Assembly: GCA_030765045.1 (NCBI GenBank)
Contig: CM060961.1
Coordinates: forward strand, 139,177,564-139,241,563
Direction: 5' to 3'
DNA length: 64,000 nt
Source of the DNA: Tenodera sinensis
Taxonomy: Eukaryota > Arthropoda > Insecta > Mantodea > Mantidae
In this document: piece by piece, positions 1 through 11,379 of the stretch
Position numbering within the stretch: the first letter of the stretch is position 1
Layout of the letters: each line of letters starts with the position of its first letter
Translations under genes and position numbers: made by a program
The notes under the pieces: model-generated
Databases searched by the model: none
The model's input: the letters and a program-made list of their open reading frames with translations, nothing else
Told to the model about the DNA's origin: nothing

Positions 1-370
1 TATTCATTTCTTCTTTCCTTTTTCCTTTCTATCTTTCTAAAATTTCTTCATCTTGTCACTGATTTCTCTTCTTTCTTCTTGTAGTTGTTTTCTTCATTCT
101 TTTTCAACTGGAAACCTTCGAAATTTTGTACTAACTTTCTTCACTTTACTCTTCCTGTAGATATTATTTCTTCTGTTAATTCCACTTCATTTAAGTCTCT
201 CCTTATTCCTAGCATCCATACTAAACTTCGTATAACAGCTTGAAAATGTAATTTGTAAGTCTATCCATTCTCATTAAATGACCGAACCATCTTATCCTTC
301 TTTTCTTGATTATACCTGAAATCGTTTCACGTTCTTTACTTTTATGTAGGTCTTCAATTTTCATGAATCT
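1..370 (-). pseudogene. 3' end of a LINE ORF2 (reverse transcriptase C-terminal tail), decayed
   Basis: Read on the minus strand from about 370 down to 1, the translation contains a stretch like KKRRIRWFGHLMRMDRL. This is the conserved region after the reverse transcriptase domain in many arthropod non-LTR retrotransposons (family knowledge). After a frameshift come a GIRRDLNEVELTEE-like stretch and a basic, Lys/Arg/Glu-rich tail. At least one frameshift and several stop codons break the frame, so it is a dead copy. The element continues off the left edge, so neither its true 3' end nor the poly(A) tail can be judged. It is a different LINE from the one at 26-30 kb, which carries other tail motifs. 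Confidence 0.6.
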
Positions 371-950
371 AAACTCTTTTTGTTGTTATAGCTATTTTTA
401 ATGAACACCCTTTAACCGGGTAAGTCATATGCGGACGATGAGTAAAATGGGTGCAACACAAACGAGTTCAAACGAGCCTTTGGTCCATAGTGCCTTTTGT
501 TTCCTGACATTTATCTTTAGGGGAAGGGAAAACTCCGAGAAAAAAACTTGACTGCTAGAGTAATCGCTTTCCCATTACTTATTCTAAGGTGTGTAGCTCC
601 GGAATTATTCAAGTTATCTTCATGAAAATTAACTAACATAACATGGAGATATCTATTAATCAGGAAACACAATTATTGTTTAAATTTCACATGTTTGTCA
701 CTACCAGTTATATTAGTTACTTGTTTTAACTGTATATACTTCTGATTATAATTGCGCTTTTCACCTAATGCTATTATGTTAGAGGTCTCATAATTACGCA
801 ACCCATTTTAAATAATTTCAGAATTAACCCGAACCACCAATTTTAATGTGGGGTCAGTTGCCTTTAAATTAGACATTTTATTTATAAAAACTCAAAAGTA
901 AAACTATTTTAGCATGCATTTTTATTAAAGCAGGTAGTAGATATGTATAG
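371..950. other. AT-rich stretch without recognisable features
   Basis: No long open frame, repeat array or known element end was recognised between the LINE tail and the first SINE-B copy. Confidence 0.5.
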
Positions 951-954
951 CATG

Positions 955-1222
955 GGGATTTTATCCCCTCTGGGAGGTCTGGAACGGGGTGCACTCAGCC
1001 TCGTTAGGTCCCGGGGGGACCAATTGAGGAGCTACTTGATGGAGATGTAGCGGCCCCAGGTCGAGAAGACCGCATAACTGGCCGGAAGGGCTCGGGTGCT
1101 GACCACGTCCCACCCTCCAGTACTGCACCTCACCAATGACGCCTGTAGTGGCAGAGGTGGGGGACGCAGCGGCTGGGCGGTAGGCCTTAGCCCTTCATGG
1201 GCTGTTGCGCCGGGGTTTAGTT
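955..1222 (+). repeat. SINE-B copy 1 (tRNA-type SINE, body only)
   Basis: About 270 bp, clearly GC-richer than its surroundings. It is shared, with roughly 80% identity by eye, with 5516-5842 (+), 10632-10985 (-) and 20187-20455 (-). Shared blocks include GGTGCACTCAGCCTCGT, CAATTGAGGAGCTA and GACCACGTCCCA. The fuller copy at 10.6-11.0 kb carries a tRNA-like head, which marks the family as a tRNA-derived SINE transcribed by RNA polymerase III. This copy lacks the head, so it is 5'-truncated. Short ORFs on both strands here are by-products of the GC-rich body. Confidence 0.75.
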
Positions 1223-1224
1223 TA

Positions 1225-3945
1225 GTAGGTATGTATACATTAACAAGCATGCATCTAGATATACTAGGAACAAATTTCGTGTAATTCTGTCAAAGAAAAG
1301 CTAACAGTCAAGGGGGGAAAAGCATTTTTAAAAATGCGCACCTGTCATGCGTACTAAATTTATAGACTTTAAATATTTGTAATTTCAGCAACATGGGCGA
1401 AAAATATCCTTGATGACAAATTTTGAAGTGTTACCGATCTAATCCAGAAGAACGAAAAACTTGAGTTTTTCATGGTAAACTTATTTTATCACCCCATTTC
1501 TGAGTAAGTCAATCTAACCGAAATTAGCACGCAGGATCTCTTAAATGTGAAACAGACCGCTACTCCTAGACCAATGAGGTAGACTAAAATGATCTTTTTA
1601 ATGAAATTAAATCCATCCCCAAGAAAAATCACTAAACAATCCTTAATACCTAACGCACGTAGTCCAATGAAACCAAAATGTTTCCGTTGGTTTAGTAAAT
1701 ATTAATTATATTATTTACAGAAATTAAACATAGAAATTACCGCCAATGATGACCCATTTTATGTAACACAGGGAAACAAGCGATTTCTAGAAAATCATAT
1801 CCACAAATGATTATTTCTGTCAGTCTATGATGTATATGGTCGACTTTTTGTAAGATTTCACTGAAATAGCATTTCTCTGTGTATAAACTATATCAGAGGA
1901 AGCGAAAGTTCTCCACGATAATACAATACTGCATACCGATAAGGCGGTGAGGATTCCTCACCCATTCGTACGGGCCTAATTCTAAGTGTGACTTCTTTTT
2001 TCTCGTGCGTTTCACAGCATTAACTGACCTGAATAAGGCTGTGATCCCACACATCCGAGAGGACAATGAAATAACATTCAACACATACTACAACGCTGAG
2101 AAGTAACAATTAAATTTCAAAGTCATCTAAATGATGTTGATGTAACAAGATTGAAAAAAAAAAAAAAAATGTTTGGCAATTAAGGAACTTTCTAAGTTTT
2201 TGTGTGGCCAACCTCGATTAAAGGATAGCGAAAACATTAATACCAGGAAAAACGTCCATCTCGTTAAAACACCATCTACGTAATACATATGCAATAGCCA
2301 TTTCCAAAATATTCGTTGTTGAATCCCTAAACTCCGCTGATTCTTTGACTCTGTGTGCCACGAATATTGCCACTGTGAACTCCACAGTTTCATGTCGACA
2401 CATTCAATTATGACTTTCATAAAATGTATTTATCTTTACGTGGCGTTGAAATAGATCCCAATATAAAAAGATCTGTACGAGTCTGTGGATGTATGAAATA
2501 TTTAAGTATATTTGAACACGTGGTTATATTTATTGCGGTATCTGTTTCCAAAACAAGTTCCATGTTGAAACTGAAGATCATCGTGGCTCACCGTTTTGTA
2601 TTTATAGTAAATTGGTTGCTGTCCCGCCTGAAGCCACATTCATAACCAAATTAAATGTAAACATGACAGTAAACGAGGATACGTGTTAATGCATGTGTTT
2701 TCATTAGAAATTGGGACACACCTTTATCAGGAAAACCAATTTTTCTTGTCTGCAATTCTACTCCACAATCTAGAGTTTTTTTAGACCGTTCTTTTCTTTT
2801 CTTCTTTATTTTCGCGCCTTTACCATGTATACGTAGACAAATTATTCCAAAAAACCTGTAACAAGATTTTGCCAAAAAATCAAGAAAATTCCTCACCCAA
2901 ACTACCTTGATTGGAAAAAGTGGCCTTATTTCGGTACGATTTGTTTTTTTAAACATCGCATGTATGAGATATTAACAACGCAAAGGGAATTCGTGTCTTG
3001 AGCAACGTATAGGCCATGAAGTTTTGTTCATTTTCGTTGCATTTTGCACAACCATGAAATCCCAAAAAATACGCACTTACTTCAGGAAAACATAGATAAC
3101 TTAAAATGCAGGTACAGGAACCCTGCATTGTTTTGTTTTTTGCTGGTTTTTTTGTTTTCGTAAGATCATCAATTTCCATATAGTCCCTGCTATTCGTTTG
3201 GATTTTCCAAGTTTTAAATGAAGATGCTTTAATTTGCTGCTCTTTTGTTATTTTTGAGATCATACAAAACTATGTAATATCTTAACTTCAAAGCAACCGA
3301 AATGACTATCATACCCACTAATGCATGTTTACTGAAACCATTTTTACCAAAATGTATAGTAATACATGAACTAAAAGGAGGGAAAAATCTATAACAATAA
3401 AATTTAGAATAGTAATGAAATTAAATGAGTAGGAAGAAGTATTTATATGACTATGGCATATAATATTTTTATACCTACTATAAACTCTGAAATGTCAAAC
3501 ATTCGTGTTGCTTAAATCTGGATAATTCCTATGTTACGCTGAATGCAAGTTTCTCACTTTGTACAAAACCCATTGGTGATGAATTTTATTATAACCTGTA
3601 AGAAATTCTACAGAACTGTGTTACATAAAGGATTATTAAAAGCTTGTTGCGTCTAGAAACATCAACACATACATAAGTAGTATAAGTATATTTACTTTAA
3701 AAAATCTGTAGAATTAGAAAAAGTCAACTAGAGAACAGTATCACCAGCATTGTAACCAAATTGTTACAGTCATTTCTGAGGAGACAAAATATCTTAGTCT
3801 TCCACGTAAAAGGTAGTTTGGAGCGGGGTAATTTACTTGAAAATCATCGGAAGAAGCTAAATCTAAATATCAAGTTTGCTATAATCAGACATTTCGTTTT
3901 CAGGTTATGCTATTCTTAGTCTCACACGACCACATATATCATTTT
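1225..3945. other. AT-rich spacer, no supported gene
   Basis: Only short frames lacking recognisable domains occur, the longest being about 100 codons around 2651-3263 on the minus strand. A 16-nt poly(A) run lies at 2154-2169. I see no element boundary. Confidence 0.5.
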
Positions 3946-3949
3946 ATAA

Positions 3950-4033
3950 AAATTCTTTATATACATTCGGGAGGCCTCGAAACATGTATTTCTGAAATCT
4001 CAATATCGAATTCTTTGGTGTTACTTTCTCTAC
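3950..4033 (-). repeat. Rep-A fragment (5'-end segment)
   Basis: Resembles the reverse complement of the first ~90 bp of the Rep-A family, including the GGAGGCCTCGAAACATGTAT block and the terminal TTACTTTCTCTAC-like motif. It is a short decayed fragment. Confidence 0.45.
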
Positions 4034-5515
4034 CTATTACCCATTAGGTACAGTCTAGCTCTAGTCCATGGAATCGTACCGATATAATGCGCAATGGCTT
4101 AGGTTTGGACGGAAATACTAAACGGACTCTGTCACACAGTCCCCTATTCCTTATCTGCTAACACCCCATTTCTTAATCTCAGTTTTCCTTACCTACTATG
4201 TTCGTGGTTTAATGTTGAGCTCCAGAGTTTTGACGTCATATGCATACGAGACGGAGCCGCTTGCCTTCCAGCCACTCAGGTGAGATGTTTCAGAACTCCT
4301 TTTTTCACCGCTCACAGGCGTGTGTGACAAATTTGAATTGGAACCAGTAAGACGAGAACACAGATATGGGTTTTCTATCGGCATTAAATAAAGAAAATGA
4401 TGTAACAAACCAGAAGCATCAAGTTTCCGTGCTCTCAACTGTAGGTGGTAAAAAAAAAATAATACACAGTGCACAATGTTGCATAACCAAAAAGACAGAT
4501 ATGTCCACAGCAGGAAATGACAAACAGCCAGGAACGCGCTGAACCTGATACACTCTCATGATTTGTTGCCAGCCTTCAACAGGGCTTTCCGACTCATGTC
4601 ATTGATTTACGAACCTGCAGCTACATGTCAATAAGTCATCAGTGATCCTCTCTGAAAATCAGACGAGGCACTACCTTTCGGAACTCCGTGACAGTTTATT
4701 TTCAATAATTTCTCATTTGGCACATTCAGAATAATATATTCAAACTTCATTCTATGTTCCTCTCTGGCGACAAAACTTCTGATTAGTGCATGTGTCTAAT
4801 ATCGGTCAAAGCAAACATAACCGCCGGAGCCTCCCGCTCAGTAACCGTGGTTTGACAGTTGAAATCTGCTGTGTTACATGTACAGGACTTGCTCTACCAC
4901 TTTCGTTGTATACAACTGCTACAAACGATTTTTGTGAAAGCTTGTCTATTAACAACTTGTGAACCTTTACTGAAATAGTCTCATTACATATTTCATTGTA
5001 GATACAAGGATAATAGAGTAAACAGAATCTATAATCAGATGTTTAAAGCTAGCCGGTAAATGTTCTATGACACCGAAAGAAACAACTGAGCTCTTTTAAA
5101 AATTACAGCGATATTGAGAATTCTGAAACAGTAATAGCTGACATCTCGGAATGAATAATCGCTCAAAAAGTGCATTTCAAAGAAACTCTGTGTTTTAAAG
5201 TGATCCATGTTTTGTGTGTTATGCTTTGGTCTCTCCCTTAGTGTTTACCAATTATGCCAAGGTATAAAAAATTACTTCCGAAATAGGAGGATTCCGTAGA
5301 TTGTTCCCAGGAACTGTAAGATATACCTTTTTGACATTTAAATATCTTATATGTATCGTATTTTAATCAAATCGTTAAAGTCATTTTCTGAGAAAATTAA
5401 AAGCGCAGAAAAATCTGCCATAAGGTACCTAGTTTGTGTTAGGGGGATTTTCTTGAAAAAATAAAAACACAAGGAAAAGCATACAAAAAAAATTGCTTTA
5501 TTCATTTCCGTTATC
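4034..5515. other. Intergenic spacer with possible SINE-like traces
   Basis: No coding sequence is supported. The stretch 4240-4400 ends in GCATTAAATAAAGAAAA, which is also found at the end of 35200-35405. That could be a shared SINE 3' tail, but the body similarity is too weak to call. Confidence 0.35.
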
Positions 5516-5842
5516 TCCTTAGCGTGGTGGTAGTGCTGCTGCATACCAAAACGGGATACCCGAGTTCCATTCCCGGTAAAGGCGCGGGGATTTTCTACTG
5601 CTGAGAGAAATGGTCCGGGGTGCACTCAGCCTCGTCGGGTCCCTGAAGGGCCCAATTGAGGAGCTATTTGACTGAGAAGTAACGCCCCTGGTTGCGAAGA
5701 TTGCATATACCGGCCGGGAGGAAACGGTCTGCTGACCACGTCCCAACTCCAGTACTGCACCTCACAGATGACACCTGTGATGCGCAGAGGTGAGGGACGC
5801 AGCAGCCTTGTCCTGCAAGGGCTGTTGTGACGCAGGGACAGC
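5516..5842 (+). repeat. SINE-B copy 2, with degenerate tRNA-like head
   Basis: The copy begins with a tRNA-like region: an A-box-like segment around 5520-5545, and a B-box-like GAGTTCCATTCCCGG around 5562. The family body (GGTGCACTCAGCCTCGTCGG) follows and it ends near 5842. It is more diverged than copies 1 and 3. Confidence 0.75.
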
Positions 5843-6292
5843 TAAGATTGTAATAGGGTGCCTTGTTACATAACTTTTACTTTCTGTGTTTGTTAACTAT
5901 CTTGGCCCCGCTAATTTCTTAAGTACTTTAAGCACTTTGAGCTTTTAGGTACTGCTGTCCTTATGACATATTAATTACTTCAACGTAATCAAACAAAACA
6001 CAAAAGGTAGCACTTTTTTATTATAATGAATAACTTTCAAAGGCGAAGCGTTCCGCTTGTCAAATGATACGATAAGTAATACAGACAGATCCAAATACAT
6101 GTGAACCGCTACACTGTTTTTTTCCAATGCGCACGAACATGGCACCAGTAGCTGATATACACAAGGTCACGAGCATCACTTGTTTTTCTCTGCTCTGCTC
6201 ACAATCAGTATTGAGTTGACGCGATATCGTGCGACTGCATTATTACCAGTGTGCTTTATTATTTAGTCCTGCACTTAGTCACAAAGTGTATT

Positions 6293-6693
6293 ATGGCTCA
6301 GCATTTGTTTTCTACTGCACAGCGTGTATTTATGATTCGTATGTGTTAACACAGTCAGCTCGCCAGGTGTATGGTGCGCCATTAATGGAGAAAGAGTTGT
6401 AGGCTCAATTTTTTTTCGAGTCAACAGCTGAGGTCCGTGCATAAATAAATACAATTTTGCGCCCCCCCCTTTTTTTTTTTTAGAGAATTAACCGATAAGA
6501 AGCGTGATTTTGCTTGTTTCAACAAGACCCTGCAACAGCTCATACAGCCAATCTTTCGATGAGAACAATTGAAAGTGTGTTTCAGGACAGAAATTTGTGT
6601 CCCCTAGGTCTCCCGATCTAACCCCCTGCGATTTCTATATCTGGGGAAATGTGAAGCAGAAAGTGTACAAGACAAACTCACACAGCCTGGATG

Positions 6694-6741
<48 letters not shown>

Positions 6742-6857
6742 GTGAGGAAATTGCCAGCATTTCTCAACGTGAACTACGGCGAGTGATCGATTATTTCCTA
6801 AAGAGGTGCCTAAAATGTGTGGACAACGACGCGGGCCAGTTTCAGCATCTGTTATAA
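6293..6857 (+). pseudogene. Mariner-type transposase relic, internally deleted and poly(A)-expanded
   Basis: An ATG at 6293 opens an N-terminal piece (MAQHLFSTAQRVFMI, the start of the DNA-binding region), which soon goes out of frame. After a C/T homopolymer at 6468-6481 the sequence resumes with FQQDPATAHTANL (6517 onward). It continues, after another frameshift, with SPRSPDLTPCDFYIWG (around 6600-6650) and then REEIASISQRELRRV, ending in FQHLL. These are the C-terminal blocks of Tc1/mariner-like transposases common in arthropods; the aspartate of SPDLTP belongs to the conserved third-acid region. The segment with the first two catalytic aspartates is absent. A 41-nt poly(A) run (6698-6738) interrupts the coding frame. 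Flanking inverted repeats could not be found. Confidence 0.7.
6698..6738 (+). repeat. poly(A)41 inside the mariner relic
   Basis: Uninterrupted A run within the former coding sequence between DELK and IREE. It does not mark a retroposon tail, because transposase coding sequence continues on its right. Confidence 0.9.
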
Positions 6858-6859
6858 TT

Positions 6860-7980
6860 ATATTGTTAAGTAAAGCCTTTAAAAGTAGTTTTAAAAATGC
6901 TGTAAGGTTTTACCCGCGCTGTTCTATGACAGTGGCAGTTGGCGACGAGCGCAGAGGACCCGTTCACAATCTTTTGGATCACCCGTTAGAAATTAAATGA
7001 ATAGTAAGTATGGTGTTTAGGACATATGTATTACCCACTACAGAACTTGGAAGTTAAAGTGATACACCGCCAAACTTGGAGAATCTGTCGTGACTCTGCA
7101 CTCAAGTAAATTACAAAATATACTTCAACGTAAAGATTGTCATACTTTTCCTGGCAGTTTGTTTTTCCCCTTTAGTACGATACATTTTACCTTAGCACCA
7201 ATACCACATATTACGAGAGAAAAAAGCAAAGAAAGAGTAAGCCATATTTATTCATTTTCCAAACTTCATTAAGGTTGTTTGTGCTGATCAGGGCCCTTCC
7301 ACAGCATGTATAATAATGGTGATGATATTCTCCTCTAATGACAATTCATTAAAGCTGGTAAAAGCTAAGGAATGCTGGGATGGCAAGACAACATTTGCAA
7401 GTTCACATAACCATACCACTTGAGGCTTTCACAAATTCACTCTGCATTCCAAGCAACCGCCATGAATATTACATCATGAATATGGATGAAGCAAAGACTT
7501 AGATATTAAGGCCGATTTTCATCACCTGTGTTTTAGTAGTAATAAACAGGCAGACTAAGACCAACTTCTGCTGTAATGTATGTCTCTAAATCAACATGAA
7601 TATGTAACATTTTGTAATGACACTTTCTTATTAGTTGTGTTTAGAAGTCATTAAAAACTAAACTCTTATTTTAAAAAATCGATACCCATACCGATTGATA
7701 CCGACTGCTGTGACAGATGAAGCATTTCCAGCATAGAAGTGAATTTAGATGTTTATAAGCTAAATGTCACCAATCTAAAGCAACTTATTTAGGTTCTGCG
7801 AAATTACACTCATATAGTAAACTGTGTGCAACATTCCTGTACCTGCGGCTAGATAATTAACAGTAATTTGCGATAGATACATACGAGTGGGGCATATTTT
7901 AACGTAACAAGTGTTATCAAGTGATTCAGCACAAATGTAGAAATCTCTGACTGAACAAGGTTATATTCTGTTCACGCAGT
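6860..7980. other. AT-rich spacer
   Basis: No gene, array or element end recognised. The ORFs here are short and have no recognisable motifs. Confidence 0.5.
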
Positions 7981-7984
7981 GAGA

Positions 7985-8050
7985 TCATTCCGTGGTAACG
8001 TATGAAGTCACGAGTTCGAATTCCGGCGACCGCTCACACTGACTTTGGTT
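7985..8050 (+). repeat. Possible SINE head (tRNA-like B box)
   Basis: CACGAGTTCGAATTCCGG near 8012 looks like a pol III B box (GGTTCGANTCC) and is preceded by a weak A-box-like segment. No SINE body is visible to the right because the (CCN)n tract begins at once. Confidence 0.3.
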
Positions 8051-8084
8051 TTGTTGTGGTTTCCTCAAGTTCGTAGGTGAAGAC

Positions 8085-8338
8085 CACAAACACCGCCACC
8101 ACAACCACTACCACCACCATTACCACCACCACCATTACCACCACCGCCGCCGCCGCCACCGCCAACGCCACCGCCACCGCATCCGCCACCGCCGCCGCCG
8201 CCGCCGCCACCACCACCACCGCGACCGCCACCGCCACCACCACCAACACCAACACTACTGCCACCGCCGCCGCCACCGCCACCACCACCACTACTGCCAC
8301 CGCTGCCGCCGCCGCCACCGCAGCCACCGCCACCACCA
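8085..8338 (+). repeat. Imperfect trinucleotide tract (ACC/GCC)n
   Basis: About 250 bp of CCA, CCG and CCT triplets. All three frames are open on at least one strand (poly-Thr/Ala on plus; poly-Gly and poly-Val/Ala on minus), so long ORFs are expected by chance and no protein is claimed. It is a GC-rich island in AT-rich DNA. Confidence 0.9.
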
Positions 8339-8730
8339 CTTTTGGAGCAATACAGAGAAGAAAGATAAGCATGACCCCTGCGCAAGGATAAAACCCAAAA
8401 TCGTGAAGCGTTTCCAATTCTTTTCTTTTGCTTTTTGGCAGTCCCAAAGTGGTATGTGGAGAAGACAGTAGGTTTTTCAGTTGGTGAGAATTCAATTCGT
8501 CAAGTTGGTGTCTTTCTAAGATTATTTTTCCACTGCCAAAAAAAAAAAAAAAATGAAAAAAGAATTGCTGGCGCCGCCACTGCCGCTACGAGAATTCTGA
8601 TTTATCTCACCCAAGCCTGCTTCAGGACTTATTTCCTTCTCCTATTTTTACTATTAAGGAAAGGGCGGATCATTTTTGGGCCGGGGATTTGCTGATTTTG
8701 CATATTATATATTATTTGTCTTATTTCAAT

Positions 8731-9602
8731 TTTTACTTTCTCTACTGGTAAGTAGGGGAAGTATTGTATTCCACCCAAAAATTCGAAGTCGAGATTTCAC
8801 CGGAAATACATGTTTTGAGGCCCCCTGAATCCAAAAAAAGCATTTTTAGAAAAAGGTCCGTGTGTGTCTGTGTGTCTGTGTCTGTCAGTCTGTCAGTCTG
8901 TGGACAGCATAGCTCAAAAACGAAAAGTCGGTTAAAAACCAAAGTTGGTATTTAAGTTTAATGTCACTCAAGGATGTGACACGAAGATTTTGAAGAAAAT
9001 AGTCCCACCCTAAACTACCCTTTACATGGAAAATTTTTCGAAAATTTTGATTTTCTTGAAAATAGCTCTAACGATTTTGATTAAAATGTCATATGTTTGA
9101 GATATTTTTATGACAAATGAAATGTATATCTTGAATTTTCTGGCTATAGCCCCTGTAGTCGTATTTACTCTGGACGACTTTTGCATAACTGGTAAACCGT
9201 TAGAGGTAGACCAAATTATACTATACAAAAAATGTAGATCTTGCTAAAATACACAATTTATGTCCCAATAAATTTTCTTGTAGGGTGAACCATTTCGGAG
9301 ATATACCTTGTTATGTGTGTGAGTTTCGGAAAACATGGAACTTTCATGAAATGGGTCATCGTTGTTCATTTTTTATGTTACGTGTACAAAGAGAACGGAA
9401 TCTCAAAGCTTTAAAAGATTTGACTATCGCACAAAGCCTACTGTATTCCAATATTCCCCTTGCACCTACAAGGAAATAAGCAATAAGATAATTTGTACAA
9501 ATGTTTATTTTAACTAACACGAAGAAGATATAGGAATAAGAGTTTGTAAGAATGGTTAGTACAAGAGTAGAGAAAGTCATGTGAGTGCAACACATCAGAT
9601 TT
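8731..9602 (+). repeat. Rep-A copy 1 (near full length, ~870 bp)
   Basis: Reference copy of an interspersed repeat with no coding capacity. It starts with ACTTTCTCTAC (8735-8745), and the perfect inverted counterpart GTAGAGAAAGT lies at 9567-9577. The right end continues through CATGTGAGTGCAACACATCAG and a T run, and this extension is shared by other copies. Internal landmarks are TTTCACCGGAAATACATGTT (8797), a GT/CTGT-rich tract (8859-8900), AAAACGAAAAGTCGGTTAAA (8917), GATTTTGATTAAAATGTCAT (9072) and TAACTGGTAAACCGTTAGAG (9187). Similar copies on both strands occur at 13.8, 21.5, 36.7, 37.6, 38.7, 41.2, 51.5 and 59.1 kb. It could be a non-autonomous DNA transposon (short TIRs, 5' hairpin), but no target-site duplication was established. 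Confidence 0.8.
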
Positions 9603-9654
9603 TTTAAAATTACAATGCTGAACTGGTTCCCCTTCTACACAACTTTCCTGTCCA

Positions 9655-9909
9655 TCATTTCCCGTTACCACAATTTTCTCCGTCATCTACTTCAATGCTG
9701 AAGGACCGGGCGACGGTGTTCGGCGTGTTGTGGCTGGAAGGTGGAAGTGCGCCTTGTAGAGGTTTCTTCCTGGCGTCGCGTCGATCGGACTGCTTAGCTA
9801 GCTCCCGCCTCTGGGTACTCTCAGGCGTGTTCCTCTTCATGATGGGCTTGAGGGCATCAGATGCTTCGAACGAAAACGTTGGTGACCCTATCCATTCTTG
9901 CGCACACAC
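9655..9909 (-). CDS. Candidate exon or ORF of unknown function, 84 codons
   Basis: Not recognised. It stands out because it is visibly GC-richer than its flanks and because its minus-strand translation looks like a charged, disordered protein segment: MKRNTPESTQRRELAKQSDR followed by DARKKPLQGALPPSSHNTPN. It contains no homopolymer or repeat artefact. A GTAACG resembling a splice donor lies just before the stop, so it could be an internal exon. The upstream side does not show a convincing pyrimidine-rich acceptor. It sits between Rep-A copy 1 and SINE-B copy 3, with no recognisable partner exon. The alternative is a fragment of an unrecognised repeat. The plus-strand frame here is also open but less protein-like. 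Confidence 0.3.
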   Translation of the reverse strand: MCAQEWIGSPTFSFEASDALKPIMKRNTPESTQRRELAKQSDRRDARKKPLQGALPPSSHNTPNTVARSFSIEVDDGENCGNGK

Positions 9910-9999
9910 CTGGTCGCCTTTCGGTTCTCTCCCTCATCCCTCCCTCCCAGTGGTCACGTGCAGAATCTCTTGGTAATGTCTACCTTTACCTTTCTTACA

Positions 10000-10630
10000 T
10001 TCTGTTCGTTAAACGCAATTTGACTTATAGAATAAAAGTAACCACTCCTTACATTACATTCTTGAAATGTAATTACATTTATAGCTATTAAAATGGAACT
10101 TTCCCTGCTCTAAAAGAGCGTACCTAACTCTTTCACTCTAAGCATAAGCTAAACTTTAGAGCTGCACTATTCGCGTCTGTTTTATTTTACAATGCTTGAT
10201 GAGATAACTAGCACATTTTCTATCATCGAGGCGGTCAAGGACAAACAAGTGCGAATGGGCAACCGGAGTGGAGCTTGCAACTCTTCGACCAACATGAGGA
10301 CTACGTAAGCTAGTGGAGATTTATACAAGGAATACCTATCTTCCCTTTTTGTTTAAGCACTGTAGAGTAAAATAGCTGACACTTTAGTCAAATTTGCAAT
10401 ATCAAGTATCGTGTTGTCATTTCCCCGTAAGTTATAACCACGATCGGGTTTTGAAAAGGGAATGAAGAGTTTAAAAAAATGACACAATAATTACAATTAC
10501 CCACATAAAACTGAGAGTTTAGTTTATTGAAATTAGTGTACAGAGAATTGTAAGTTTACTTAACCATGTTATGTCATATACACGACCATAGAAAAACTAG
10601 GTACAAGAATGAGATACTTTAGAACACTAA
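10000..10630. other. AT-rich spacer
   Basis: No coding sequence or repeat family recognised. Confidence 0.5.
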
Positions 10631-10631
10631 A

Positions 10632-10985
10632 CCTAAACTGAACCCCGGCGCAACAGCCCATGAACGGCCAAGGCCTACCGCCAAGCCGCTGCATCCCCCA
10701 CCTCTGCCCACTACAGGTGTCATAGGTGGAGTGCAGCTCTGGAGGGTGGGACGTGGTCAGAGCACCGTGCCCTCCCAGCAAGTTATGCGGTCTTCTAAAC
10801 CTGGGGCCTGTAGTTCTCCATCAAATAGCTCCTCAATTGGTCTCCCCCCGGGACCTAATGAGACTGAGTTCACCCCGTACCAGACTTCCCAGATGGGGGA
10901 AAATCCCTATGCTGGTACCAGGGATAGAACCCTGGTCCTCCGCACCAGAGGCAAGCGCGCCACCAACTGCGCTACAGAGGCGGTC
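10632..10985 (-). repeat. SINE-B copy 3 (full, with tRNA-like head)
   Basis: On the minus strand the copy starts around 10985 with a tRNA-like region. It has a D-arm with paired GCGC arms around AGTTGGTG, consistent with an A box, and a T-arm CCAGG/CCTGG around GTTCTAT, consistent with a B box. The family body follows and ends near 10632 in a GGTTTAGTGTT-like A/T-rich tail. This copy identifies the family as a tRNA-derived SINE. The paired D and T arms suggest relatively recent origin, but the acceptor stem is not well conserved, so it is not a functional tRNA. Confidence 0.8.
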
Positions 10986-10989
10986 ACTT

Positions 10990-11379
10990 TAGAACACTAC
11001 ATAATTGTAAATATGTTCCAGTTGTTGTTTGAAGCATCTGAAAAGAAAATTAAAAAGCTTGTTTTCTGAAGTAGAAGGTACAAATCTTAGCATTAGCTCT
11101 ATTGAATGCTTGATTATACAAAACTCATTGCAGAATTAAGAAGGGTGAGACTAGTTTACAATGCAGCAGAAAAACTTACTCAAGCCCATTCGCATAGAAA
11201 AATTAACGCAAATGCAATAAGAACACAAAAGCCTGTGTTCAGGCTTATAAACTGGGTCATTCATAATGATTTTCACGCATATGAATATGTATGCTATCGC
11301 CAGGCACAAACGCCACTCCTTGCAATATTTAAATTTTCTATTCACATAAAGGGATTCAAGAAGGAAACAATCTAATGTG
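10990..11379. other. AT-rich spacer
   Basis: A 89-codon plus-strand frame (11106-11375) has no recognisable motif, and its composition does not differ from the neighbouring DNA. Confidence 0.4.

Noticed and set aside
8034..8495. Long overlapping ORFs of Gly, Val/Ala or Thr on both strands
   Set aside because: They run through the (CCN)n tract, where all frames are open by composition.
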